Below, piece by piece: positions 1 to 8,261 of a stretch of DNA of 64,000 nt (its first letter is position 1; every line of letters begins with the position of its first letter). The notes beneath the pieces were generated by a model that saw nothing but the letters and a program-made list of their open reading frames with translations, made no database searches and was not told where the DNA came from. Source of the DNA: Caviibacter abscessus. GTDB taxonomy: Bacteria > Fusobacteriota > Fusobacteriia > Fusobacteriales > Leptotrichiaceae. A program made the translations under genes and the position numbers. The stretch spans positions 186,001 to 250,000 of the forward strand of contig NZ_LOQG01000001.1 of assembly GCF_001517835.1 (NCBI RefSeq), written 5' to 3'.

Positions 1-448
1 ATGATAATTCTCCGTTATTTACTGCTACTTCTTTTACTACACTTGAACTAAGATATAGATATTGTCTTGAAGCATTTAAAAATATTGTTTCAAATGATTT
101 TTTGCTAAGCATATCATTAATTAAATTAATTTGTACTTCATATTCATAATCAGATATTGCTCTCAATCCTCTTATTAATACGTCAATTTTTTCTTGTTCT
201 ATAAGTTCAACTAAAAGTCCATTAAAAGAAATAACTTTGATATTGTCTAAGCTATGTCCCATCTCAATTATGCTATTTTTAATCATTTCTATACGTTCAT
301 CAACAGTAAACCAATAATCTTTTTTATTTATATTATATAAAACTCCTATTACTAATTCATCTGTAAGATTTTTTGCTCTTGTTATTATATCTAAATGACC
401 TTTAGTTATAGGATCAAAACTACCCGCATAAATTGCTTTTTTTATCAT
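1..448 (-). CDS. coaD: Phosphopantetheine adenylyltransferase (3' end cut by window edge)
   Basis: CoaD transfers AMP from ATP to 4'-phosphopantetheine, the penultimate step of coenzyme A synthesis in the cytosol. Reading left from the ATG at 448 gives 149 codons before the window ends; the family is about 160 residues, so only a short C-terminus is missing. The nucleotidyltransferase motif GSFDPITKGH lies at residues 9-18 (T/HxGH at 15-18), RGLRAISDYEYE starts at 93 and the SSSVVKE motif is at 134-140. It follows rnc by two bases and appears to be the last gene of an acpP-rnc-coaD unit, placing CoA synthesis beside the carrier protein that needs the phosphopantetheine arm. Confidence 0.93.
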   Translation of the reverse strand, partial: MIKKAIYAGSFDPITKGHLDIITRAKNLTDELVIGVLYNINKKDYWFTVDERIEMIKNSIIEMGHSLDNIKVISFNGLLVELIEQEKIDVLIRGLRAISDYEYEVQINLINDMLSKKSFETIFLNASRQYLYLSSSVVKEVAVNNGELS

Positions 449-450
449 AA

Positions 451-1149
451 TTACTCCCAATTTTCAAGTGCATTCTTAGCAGCAGATTTTTCAGCTTCTT
501 TTTTGCTCTTAGCAATTCCTTCTCCCCTAATTTGACCATTTACAATGACATTAACTTTAAATATTTTGTCATGGTCTGGACCTGCTGTATCAACAAGTAT
601 ATATTCCGGTGTTATCTTATACTTTGATTGTACATATTCTTGTAAATCCGTTTTATAATCTCTTACACCTTCTATTTCATTTATATGTTCTATTTTATTT
701 TTTAATAAATTCAGTGCCACTTCTCTAGTTGTATAATAATCAGAGTCTTTAAATACTGCCCCAATTAACGCCTCAAAAGCATCTCCTAATATCGATTTTC
801 TATATTTACCGCCTGATGCTATTTCTCCATTACTAAAATATAAGTAATCTCCTAATCCTATTTCTGTTGAAATTGATGAAAAAACAGTTTCACTTATTAT
901 CTGACTTTTTAATTTAGATAGCTCTCCCTCATTAAATGTCTTATGTGTTTCTATAAGATATTCAGTAGTTATTAAATCTAAAACAGAGTCACCTAAAAAT
1001 TCTAATTTTTCATTATTTTTTATACCTAGATAAGAATGTTCATGTGCATATGAACTATGAGTTATAGCTTCTAATAAATATTTCTCATTTTTAAATTTAT
1101 AACCGATTTTCTCCATAAGGTTTAATAATCTAGCTCTCAAAGTTATCAC
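451..1149 (-). CDS. rnc: Ribonuclease III
   Basis: RNase III cleaves double-stranded RNA, including rRNA precursors. From the earliest start the protein has 232 residues. The nuclease signature NEKLEFLGDSVL lies at about 46-57, with acidic metal ligands E47, E50 and D54, and a second acidic motif GDAFEALIGA follows. A C-terminal dsRNA-binding domain covers about 163-228. The start is uncertain: the GTG at 1149 overlaps the acpP stop as GTGA, whereas the TTG at 1140 sits about nine bases after an AAGG ribosome site. Either would give translational coupling to acpP. The acpP-rnc order is common in bacteria. Confidence 0.93.
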   Translation of the reverse strand: MITLRARLLNLMEKIGYKFKNEKYLLEAITHSSYAHEHSYLGIKNNEKLEFLGDSVLDLITTEYLIETHKTFNEGELSKLKSQIISETVFSSISTEIGLGDYLYFSNGEIASGGKYRKSILGDAFEALIGAVFKDSDYYTTREVALNLLKNKIEHINEIEGVRDYKTDLQEYVQSKYKITPEYILVDTAGPDHDKIFKVNVIVNGQIRGEGIAKSKKEAEKSAAKNALENWE

Positions 1150-1376
1150 CCTTGTTTATGATTTTCAATATATGCCACTAAATCTTTTATTTTTTTTATT
1201 TTTTCAACATCTTTTGGATTTAATTCAACATCAAATTCATCTTGAAATGATGACATAAGTTCTGCAATATCTAAAGAATCTGCTCCCAAGTCTTCAACTA
1301 AAGAACTTTCCATAGTTATTTCATTCTCTTCAACGTCAAGTTGATCCATTATAATTTCTTTTATTTTTTCTATCAT
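1146..1376 (-). CDS. acpP: Acyl carrier protein
   Basis: The 76-residue acidic protein carries growing fatty acyl chains on a 4'-phosphopantetheine arm. The attachment serine is Ser34 in the GADSLD motif. The ATG at 1376 is preceded by GGGAGGAGAAAA, a very strong ribosome site; a longer in-frame reading would start at a TTG inside that site and is unlikely. The gene has its own promoter (TTGAAA/TATAAT) overlapped by a perfect inverted repeat, and its stop overlaps the start of rnc. No other fatty-acid synthesis genes are nearby, so acpP here is transcribed apart from a fab cluster. Confidence 0.95.
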   Translation of the reverse strand: MIEKIKEIIMDQLDVEENEITMESSLVEDLGADSLDIAELMSSFQDEFDVELNPKDVEKIKKIKDLVAYIENHKQG

Positions 1377-1399
1377 TTTTTCTCCTCCCAATTATATAG

Positions 1400-1429
1400 A
1401 TTATACTACATTTTATCCCATATTTTCAA
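1400..1429 (-). promoter_or_regulatory. Promoter of acpP-rnc-coaD
   Basis: On the minus strand a TTGAAA -35 element (1424-1429) and a consensus TATAAT -10 element (1400-1405) are separated by 18 bases, about 25 bases upstream of the acpP start. Confidence 0.7.
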
Positions 1430-1445
1430 GTATTTATAATACTTG
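1427..1445. promoter_or_regulatory. Perfect inverted repeat overlapping the acpP -35 element
   Basis: CAAGTATT-TAT-AATACTTG is a perfect 8-bp inverted repeat with a 3-bp centre. It overlaps the -35 box of the acpP promoter and is not followed by a T-tract on either strand, so it looks more like a protein operator than a terminator. A lipid-synthesis repressor is an inference only. Confidence 0.45.
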
Positions 1446-1460
1446 TGTACGAATATCTAA

Positions 1461-1495
1461 AAACAAAAAATGCCAATTAAAAAAATTTAATTGAC
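1461..1495 (-). terminator. Rho-independent terminator after ogg
   Basis: A 10-bp stem (left arm 1472-1481, right arm 1486-1495, one mismatch) with an AAAA loop is followed on the minus strand by a T-rich run (TTTTTTGTTT). It closes the uvrA-to-ogg gene run before the acpP promoter. Confidence 0.75.
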
Positions 1496-1512
1496 ACTTT
1501 CTTTATATGTTT

Positions 1513-2166
1513 TTATTTAAATATATATCCAACTTGTCTATACCATAATACTAAATCAAGTCTATCCATTGTAATTTTAGAATATTTTGAATATTCTCTC
1601 ATTTTATCTTCAATTTCTATATATTTTTTATATGTTAATGTTTTAGGAATTTCATCTATAACATGTAAATCTTTAAGCACTCTTAATATATGTCTATCTA
1701 AAATTGCAATATCTTCTCCCATACCTAAATTTCTAAGTACATGACTTGCTTCTTTAAGACCCATACCATTTATGTTTTTAATTATCCATTCCCTTATTTT
1801 TTTTACATCTCCATTACTCATTAAAACTTTTTTAGGATTTAGCTCTCCATTTACAGTCATTAACTCTCTTAACATTATTAGTCTTTTTGCTTTAGTATTT
1901 TTAAATCTTATTGCATTTAAATAATCTACTATATCTTCATATTGCCCGTTATAAAGTAAACCATTTTCATCTAAAGTTTGAATTATCTCCCATGATTTAA
2001 GAGCTTTAGACTGAGGCGTTAATATGCAAAATGCAACTTCACAAAAAAACTTCTTATTGTCATAATTAAATGCCGCTTTATACTCTCTTATCTTCTGATC
2101 GACATCTTCTTTTATACTTTCATTTATTTCTAAAATTTTCTCATGTAAATCTTTGTTAATTTCCAT
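1513..2166 (-). CDS. ogg: N-glycosylase/DNA lyase, Ogg2-type (8-oxoguanine repair)
   Basis: This bifunctional base-excision enzyme removes 8-oxoguanine and nicks the abasic strand. The 217-residue protein has the helix-hairpin-helix GPD core with INGMGLKEASH at about 132-142 and AILDRHILR at about 154-162. Lys138 is the expected Schiff-base nucleophile and Asp157 the activating aspartate. Its short length and sequence pattern fit the Ogg2 group first described in archaea rather than bacterial MutM. It lies 17 bases after ftsH at the end of the gene run and just before a terminator. Confidence in the family is high; substrate preference is inferred. Confidence 0.85.
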   Translation of the reverse strand: MEINKDLHEKILEINESIKEDVDQKIREYKAAFNYDNKKFFCEVAFCILTPQSKALKSWEIIQTLDENGLLYNGQYEDIVDYLNAIRFKNTKAKRLIMLRELMTVNGELNPKKVLMSNGDVKKIREWIIKNINGMGLKEASHVLRNLGMGEDIAILDRHILRVLKDLHVIDEIPKTLTYKKYIEIEDKMREYSKYSKITMDRLDLVLWYRQVGYIFK

Positions 2167-2183
2167 AAACTCTCCATATGATA

Positions 2184-4190
2184 CTAATAATATTTTGCTA
2201 TTTCTTCATCACTCATATTTAAAACTTCTTGATGAGTATGACCTGCAACTATTGCTCTTATTTCTGCACCTGTTACAGTCTCTCTTTCTAATAAAAGACT
2301 TGCTACTTCATCTAATTCTTTTTTATGTTCACTTAATAATTTTACAGTTTTATCATATAAATCTTTTAAAAGTTCTCTTACTCTTCTATCAATTTCACGC
2401 ATTGTTTCATCACTGTTTGAAGATACAAAAGCATATTCTTCCTGTCTACTTTGTTCAAGATTTATAGGTCCTAATTCAGTATCTAAGCCATAACTTTGAA
2501 CGAATAATTTAGCATAATATGTCGCTTTTTGAATATCTGAATATGCTCCAGTTCCTATATCTGACATTCCCAAATATTCTCCAACTCTACCACCAAATGC
2601 TACCATTATATCCGCAAGTATCATCTTACTTCTCTTATTTAAAGTTTCTTCTGGTAATGTCATTGTGTAACCACCTGCATTACCTCTTGGGATTATTGTA
2701 ACTTTATGTACTTTATCAGTATCAGGTATTAAACTTGCTACTAAAGCATGCCCACCTTCATGATAAGCTAACATTTTTTTGTCTTCAGCTGTAATAATTT
2801 TACTTTTTTGACCTAAGCCAAGTCCTAATTTATCAACAGCTTCATCTAAATCTGCCATTTTTAAAACATCTCTTTGATCTCTTGCAGCAAGTATTGCCGC
2901 TTCATTTAAGATATTTTCTAAATCTGCTCCAACAAATCCCGGTGTAATTTTTGCAATATCTTCTAATCTTACATCATCTGCTAATTTTTTATTTCTTGCA
3001 TGTATTTTTAATATGTCAATTCTTCCTTTTAAATCAGGTGCTGCAACTGAAATTCTTCTATCAAATCTTCCTGATCTTAAAAGTGCAGAATCTAATATAT
3101 CATCTCTATTAGTTGCTGCTATTACTATTATTTGTGAATCTGTTTCAAATCCATCCATTTCAACAAGCAATTGATTTAAGGTTTGTTCTCTTTCATCATT
3201 ACCGCCTGAACGACCAACACTTCTTTTTCTACCTATAGCATCAATTTCATCAATAAATATTATAGCCGGTTTTTCTTTTTTTGCTTCTTCAAATAAGTCT
3301 CTTACTCTTGAAGCCCCAACCCCTACATACATTTCAACAAATTCAGAACCTGAAATATTGAAAAATGATGCTCCTGACTCTCCTGCAACAGCTTTTGCAA
3401 GTAGTGTTTTACCTGTTCCCGGTTCTCCTAATAAAAGTACACCCTTTGGAACTCTAGCTCCAGCTTTTAAGAATTTACTTGCATCTTTTAAAAATTCTAC
3501 AACTTCTCTTAACTCTTCTTTAGCTTCATCAACTCCAGCAACATCATCAAAAGTAACAATCGGTTTTTCTTTAATCTTACTTTTTGTTTTACCAAAAGTA
3601 AATGGATTAACTCCTCCTGCTCCTCCACCACCTATCATTCTTCTTGATAAGAATATAAACATACCAAGTAAGATAAGTAATGGTGCTAAACTAAATATAA
3701 GGTTAAAAAATGATTGTTTTAATGCTGTACTTTGTGATGATAATTTTATATCCTGATTACTATTTATTGTTTCAATTAAATATTTATCTTCACCAATTCT
3801 ATTAGTAATTTTTTTTGTATAATAAACCTTGTTGTCTTTTTTAGCTTCTCCATATATATTTTCGTCTTTTTCATATACTTCAGCTATATCTCCGGTTTTA
3901 AGCTTTGATATAAATGCAGTATATGTTACTTCTTGATTAATTTTACCTACCATATCACGTTTTGAAAAATAGTAAACCATGAAAATTAATGCAATTATGA
4001 TAACAAAAAATATAGGACTGCCCATTTTATTAAATGGCATTTTTGAATTTTGATTTCGTATTTCTTCTATTCTTTTTTTAAATAATTCATCATCATCTAT
4101 TTCATCTTTTTTATCTTCTTTTTCTTGTTGTTTTTCCTCTTGTTGTGTCTCTTCTTGTTCTTTTTTATCATCTTCGTTATTTTCTAACAT
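2184..4190 (-). CDS. ftsH: ATP-dependent zinc metalloprotease FtsH
   Basis: FtsH is a membrane-anchored hexameric AAA+ protease that degrades misfolded membrane proteins and short-lived regulators. The 668-residue protein has an unusually charged, Glu/Gln/Lys-rich cytoplasmic N-terminus (about 1-50), a membrane segment at about 57-75, an extracytoplasmic domain, and a second membrane segment at about 161-182. Walker A is GEPGTGKT at 255-262, Walker B FIDEID at about 312-317, and the zinc site HEGGH at 477-481. Its start overlaps the tilS stop by seven bases; the tilS-ftsH order is conserved in many bacteria. Confidence 0.97.
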   Translation of the reverse strand: MLENNEDDKKEQEETQQEEKQQEKEDKKDEIDDDELFKKRIEEIRNQNSKMPFNKMGSPIFFVIIIALIFMVYYFSKRDMVGKINQEVTYTAFISKLKTGDIAEVYEKDENIYGEAKKDNKVYYTKKITNRIGEDKYLIETINSNQDIKLSSQSTALKQSFFNLIFSLAPLLILLGMFIFLSRRMIGGGGAGGVNPFTFGKTKSKIKEKPIVTFDDVAGVDEAKEELREVVEFLKDASKFLKAGARVPKGVLLLGEPGTGKTLLAKAVAGESGASFFNISGSEFVEMYVGVGASRVRDLFEEAKKEKPAIIFIDEIDAIGRKRSVGRSGGNDEREQTLNQLLVEMDGFETDSQIIVIAATNRDDILDSALLRSGRFDRRISVAAPDLKGRIDILKIHARNKKLADDVRLEDIAKITPGFVGADLENILNEAAILAARDQRDVLKMADLDEAVDKLGLGLGQKSKIITAEDKKMLAYHEGGHALVASLIPDTDKVHKVTIIPRGNAGGYTMTLPEETLNKRSKMILADIMVAFGGRVGEYLGMSDIGTGAYSDIQKATYYAKLFVQSYGLDTELGPINLEQSRQEEYAFVSSNSDETMREIDRRVRELLKDLYDKTVKLLSEHKKELDEVASLLLERETVTGAEIRAIVAGHTHQEVLNMSDEEIAKYY

Positions 4191-5353
4191 TTATGCCCCT
4201 TTCTTTCAATAGAAACATATAGTTTATTATCTTCTAATTCATTAATATTTTTAATTTCTTTTACAAAATCTGATGATTTAATATCTGCAAGGAGCAAAAT
4301 ATTATTATTTTCATCAGTTATAACAGGTATTTTATCTCTATCATAACGCTCAATTTTTTTTGAAATCAAAATATCTTTTATTTTCTTTGAATTTATCTTA
4401 TCTCCATTTGTTCTATTTCTTATTATTAGTTTTGAAACGTTTTCTACATTATATATTTTATACTCTTTTTTTTCAAGTTTATTTTTTATAGTCACTCCGT
4501 TTGCAAAGCTAATATTATACTCGTAAATATTAAAATTTTCGTTTAAATTTATAGTATTATAAAAGAAATAAGAAAAATCACTATTTTTTAATTCTTTTAT
4601 TCCTTTAAAATTATATCCATTATACCAAATATACTTTTCGTTTAATCTTATACTTGTTCCTGATTTTAAAAGTGTTGACTTAATTTCATCAACTTTATTC
4701 TTATTAATATTTATATTATTTCTTTTTAATTCAGTAATAATATATCTATTTTTTTCATCATCTTCATTTACAAGCTTTATTAAATTTGCAATATTATTTA
4801 TAGCATTTGAATTTATCTCTTTTAAAATAGGTATAATTTTATTTCTTATAATATTTCTTGAATATATATTCTGCTCATTTGTATAATCTCTTAAATACTT
4901 TATATTATTTTTATCAAGATATTCTAATATATATTCTTTTTGAATATCAATTATAGGTCTAATTATATTTCCTCGTTTTTTAGGTATTCCTTTAAGACCT
5001 TCTATTCCTGTTCCTCTAGCCAGTCTAAATAATATTGTTTCAACATTATCATTCATATTATGACCTGTAGCAATATAATCGCAGCCAAATTGGACCCTTG
5101 CTTTTTCAAGTTCAATATATCGTTTTTCTCTTGCTATATTTTCACTAAAATTTGATATATTTATACTTTTAATAACAAATGGAACTTTTTCATCATTACA
5201 AAATTTGGTTACAAATTCTATATCATTGTTCACATCTTCCCTTAAATTATGATTAACATAACAAATATATAAAATATGCCCCATTTTCTTTAAATGATAA
5301 TATAGATAAACAGAGTCGGGTCCACCAGAAAATGCAATTAATATTTTTTTCAT
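4184..5353 (-). CDS. tilS: tRNA(Ile)-lysidine synthase
   Basis: TilS converts the wobble cytidine of the CAU-anticodon tRNA-Ile to lysidine so that it reads AUA codons, which are heavily used in such AT-rich DNA. The 389-residue protein opens with the PP-loop ATP-binding motif SGGPDS at about 9-14, and has the GHNMNDNVET motif near residue 100. The C-terminal region is diverged. The ATG follows AGGAGATAT, a good ribosome site. It lies between the SpoIID-like lipoprotein and ftsH in a closely spaced minus-strand operon. Confidence 0.93.
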   Translation of the reverse strand: MKKILIAFSGGPDSVYLYYHLKKMGHILYICYVNHNLREDVNNDIEFVTKFCNDEKVPFVIKSINISNFSENIAREKRYIELEKARVQFGCDYIATGHNMNDNVETILFRLARGTGIEGLKGIPKKRGNIIRPIIDIQKEYILEYLDKNNIKYLRDYTNEQNIYSRNIIRNKIIPILKEINSNAINNIANLIKLVNEDDEKNRYIITELKRNNININKNKVDEIKSTLLKSGTSIRLNEKYIWYNGYNFKGIKELKNSDFSYFFYNTINLNENFNIYEYNISFANGVTIKNKLEKKEYKIYNVENVSKLIIRNRTNGDKINSKKIKDILISKKIERYDRDKIPVITDENNNILLLADIKSSDFVKEIKNINELEDNKLYVSIERKGHKC

Positions 5354-5360
5354 ATATCTC

Positions 5361-6215
5361 CTAATATATTTTTTTTAATTCAACTCCAGTGTAATAGTGC
5401 TTAAGTATTTTATCGTAAGTATAGTTATAAAACTTAGCTAAATATTTAGCACCATGTTGTGACATTCCTACCCCATGTCCATATCCTACTCCTTGAAAAT
5501 ACACACTACCATTTTCAACATGCATATTAAAGTTTGCACTTTTTAACTTTGAATTTCCTAGTAAACGTCTAAATTTTGCAACTTTTATTGGAGTTTCATT
5601 ATTTATTATTACTTCTTCTACACTAATTTCATCTTCAAATTTAGCTTTAATTTCTGATACTTGTATATTTAAAATCTTAGATAAGTCCGATAATTTTATC
5701 GAGTACTCCCAAAATCTATCTGTAGTATAATCCTCAACAGATTGTAAATATTCAACTTCATTTCCATAAACTTGTTTTGCAGATTTAGTTTTTACTCCAC
5801 TGCTTGAATGATATAGTGCATCAATAGGTTTATTATTATATACAATAATTATACCTCTCGTATCATTTACCGCATCTTCTATTTTTTTATCTACATTATC
5901 TATTTTTCTATAAACTTGTGAATAAGTATCGTTATACACATCAAAATCTTTATTTACATTTCTTAAGATATTTTTCAGTGCATAAGTTCTTGCAGCTATA
6001 GCTTGTGCTTTTAAGGCTTCAATAGGAAAACTTTTCCCCATTTCAAAAGTTACAACTGAATAAAGATACTTTTCAAGCGTAATTTTTGTTATTTCATTTG
6101 TTTTACTGTCTTTTACTCTTATAACTTGTTCATTATTTAAATCAATTTTTGATTTATTTGTATTTATTGAAGTACAACTAATTACAAATACCAATAAAAA
6201 TATTAATTTTTTCAT
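5361..6215 (-). CDS. SpoIID/LytB-domain lipoprotein
   Basis: The 284-residue protein has a short hydrophobic signal ending in a lipobox-like VISC, so it is probably a lipoprotein. The SpoIID domain is clear from the PIEALKAQAIAARTYAL motif and the C-terminal YGHGVGMSQHGAKYLAK motif. SpoIID-family proteins act on peptidoglycan glycan strands or enhance amidases. Outside spore formers the family is linked to cell-wall remodelling. It overlaps mltG as TAATG, pairing two glycan-strand proteins. No sporulation gene is visible here, so a growth or division role is inferred. Confidence 0.85.
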   Translation of the reverse strand: MKKLIFLLVFVISCTSINTNKSKIDLNNEQVIRVKDSKTNEITKITLEKYLYSVVTFEMGKSFPIEALKAQAIAARTYALKNILRNVNKDFDVYNDTYSQVYRKIDNVDKKIEDAVNDTRGIIIVYNNKPIDALYHSSSGVKTKSAKQVYGNEVEYLQSVEDYTTDRFWEYSIKLSDLSKILNIQVSEIKAKFEDEISVEEVIINNETPIKVAKFRRLLGNSKLKSANFNMHVENGSVYFQGVGYGHGVGMSQHGAKYLAKFYNYTYDKILKHYYTGVELKKIY

Positions 6216-7162
6216 TATTTTAAATGTCCGCTTTCTTTTCTTTGTCTTAAATGTTCTGTGTGTGTTTTTGAATAATAAGTCTTATTATTATACATAAAAA
6301 AATATAAATATGAAGTGTCTGTATGATTCATAGTTTTTATAATTGTATCATAACTTGGATTGCTTATAGGTGTAGGTGTAAGCCCTTTATGTTTATATGA
6401 ATTATACTTAGACTTTGAAGATAATAAATCCTTTTTATATGCTCTTCTTTCAAGTTCATATCTTAATGTGGCATCTGATTGTAAAGGCATATTAATTTTA
6501 AGTCTATTTTTAAATATACCTGCAATTATAGGTTTATCTTCTTCTTTTTCTGTTTCTCTTTCAACTATAGATGCTAAAATTAAGTTATTATAAAATTCAT
6601 TTTTATTAGGATAATCTGCCGGCGGAAATTTTTGTAAAAAAGTTTCAAGTATTTTATCAAGTATTTCTTTAGGTCTACTATCTTGGTTGAAAAAATATGT
6701 TTCCGGATAAAGATATCCTTCAAAGTTATCAGAATGAGGATAATAGAAAGTATATTCTTTCATTTCAGACAACATTTCTTCTTTTGTTGCTAAACCTAAG
6801 GCTTCTATTCTTGCCAACACTTGATTTGAAGTAAATCCTTCAGGTATTGTTAAAGATATTTCATCTCTTTTTGAAGAAATAATCATAGAAATTATTTCAT
6901 ATTTAGTAATTTTAGGTTTTAAAATATATTTACCACTTTTTATTTTCTTATCATTTTGCGTTAATTTAAAAAATACTTTGTCTGCTAATGAATAATTAAT
7001 ATTAAGCATACTATATATTTTTCTAAAGTTGTATTTTTTTTCTACTACTAACTCTTTATTATCCGTCTTGTATGATTTATAAAATATATCGTAATACATA
7101 TACATAGATGACAGTATGAAAATTGCGAATATAAAAAACAAAACATTAAATATTTTCTTCAT
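6215..7162 (-). CDS. mltG: Endolytic peptidoglycan transglycosylase MltG (YceG-like)
   Basis: MltG cleaves nascent peptidoglycan strands in the periplasm and sets glycan length. The 315-residue protein has one N-terminal membrane anchor (about 5-25), a LysM-like region, then the YceG fold with LTIPEGFTSNQVLARIE, LYPETYFF, ASIVERETEKEEDKPIIAG (carrying the catalytic glutamate) and LTPTPISNPS. The length is normal for the family. It overlaps the membrane protein upstream by 17 bases and the SpoIID-like gene downstream, so translation is probably coupled. Confidence 0.92.
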   Translation of the reverse strand: MKKIFNVLFFIFAIFILSSMYMYYDIFYKSYKTDNKELVVEKKYNFRKIYSMLNINYSLADKVFFKLTQNDKKIKSGKYILKPKITKYEIISMIISSKRDEISLTIPEGFTSNQVLARIEALGLATKEEMLSEMKEYTFYYPHSDNFEGYLYPETYFFNQDSRPKEILDKILETFLQKFPPADYPNKNEFYNNLILASIVERETEKEEDKPIIAGIFKNRLKINMPLQSDATLRYELERRAYKKDLLSSKSKYNSYKHKGLTPTPISNPSYDTIIKTMNHTDTSYLYFFMYNNKTYYSKTHTEHLRQRKESGHLK

Positions 7163-8261
7163 TTATTTCCTTCCTTTTTTCATTAATTAAATACTTAAAA
7201 AATCCATACTCTATTTCTTTTGTAAATACAATTCTAATTATAGTCATAATTATAGGTCCATATAAAAATCCAAGAACTCCAAATATTCTATATCCACTAT
7301 ACATTGCAACTAATGTTAAAAGTGGGTGTATTCCTGCATTTTTGCTTAATAATTTAGGCTCGCTATATTGTCTAACCAAAGTAATAATTGCATATAATAC
7401 AAGTAAGCTTACACCTAAAATATATTCTTTTTGTAAAATAGATATAAGAGCCCAAGGACCTAAAACAGTTCCAGTTCCAAGTATAGGTAAAGCATCAATT
7501 AATGCTATTGCAATGGCTATTATAAGTACATAGCTTATTTTATTTGTATATAAATTTATTATATTAAGTCCTATAATTAATTCAAAAAAACATAATGTTA
7601 TTAATACTAATTGTGTTTTAAGATACATAAATATCATAGTTAAAACATTTTCTTTTATTTTGAAAAACATTTCAATCCAAGTAACAGGCATTTGCTTTTC
7701 AAAAAAATCTACTATTTCTTTTTTATCACTTGAAATTACAAAAGATGATAATACTGTTATTATTGTATATACAGTTAAAGTCGGTAACTTTTTTACTAAA
7801 CTTATACTTGAATTTAGTATTATCAAAGCGTAATTTGAAATATAATTAACCAATTTAACTATAGTACTATTTACATAATCAATTGTGTACTTTGGTAAAA
7901 ATGATATATATGAATTAATTTCTTTTGATAAATCATTAATTGCTTGTATAAGTGATTGAGAATTTTGTGCTAATTCATTTCCAAATCTAACAACTTCTAC
8001 CGTTATATTAAATAATACAATAAAAACTATTAAAAAGATTATCATATAAAATAAAGTTAAAGTTATAACTTTAGCAATTGCGTTTTTTATTTTCAGTATT
8101 GAACTAAGATATCCTGCAATTGGGTTTGTAACACTTACAATAGCTGTTGCTATTACAAAAGGTAGTAAAAACACCAATAGTTTGAATGTAATTAAAAGTA
8201 ATATTAATACCGATATCACATAAATAAGCGGCGTTAATCTTTTAATGTCAAACCCTTTCAT
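7146..8261 (-). CDS. AI-2E family transporter (PerM/YtvI-like membrane protein)
   Basis: The 371-residue protein has seven to eight hydrophobic segments and the family C-terminal block around GIHPLLTLVAMYSGY and FLYGPI, typical of the AI-2E exporter/permease family. Members have been tied to autoinducer-2 export, ion transport and, as YtvI, to sporulating Bacillus; the substrate here cannot be told from sequence. The ATG follows AAGGAGGAAAGATAA and overlaps the uvrA stop by four bases. It is one of four cell-envelope genes between the repair gene uvrA and tilS-ftsH. Confidence 0.85.
   Translation of the reverse strand: MKGFDIKRLTPLIYVISVLILLLITFKLLVFLLPFVIATAIVSVTNPIAGYLSSILKIKNAIAKVITLTLFYMIIFLIVFIVLFNITVEVVRFGNELAQNSQSLIQAINDLSKEINSYISFLPKYTIDYVNSTIVKLVNYISNYALIILNSSISLVKKLPTLTVYTIITVLSSFVISSDKKEIVDFFEKQMPVTWIEMFFKIKENVLTMIFMYLKTQLVLITLCFFELIIGLNIINLYTNKISYVLIIAIAIALIDALPILGTGTVLGPWALISILQKEYILGVSLLVLYAIITLVRQYSEPKLLSKNAGIHPLLTLVAMYSGYRIFGVLGFLYGPIIMTIIRIVFTKEIEYGFFKYLINEKRKEINEENI

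Noticed and set aside
3358-3756. 132-codon plus-strand frame rich in Ser/Pro inside ftsH
   Set aside because: It is antisense to the conserved FtsH ATPase region, has no ribosome site and its composition follows from the complement of FtsH codons.
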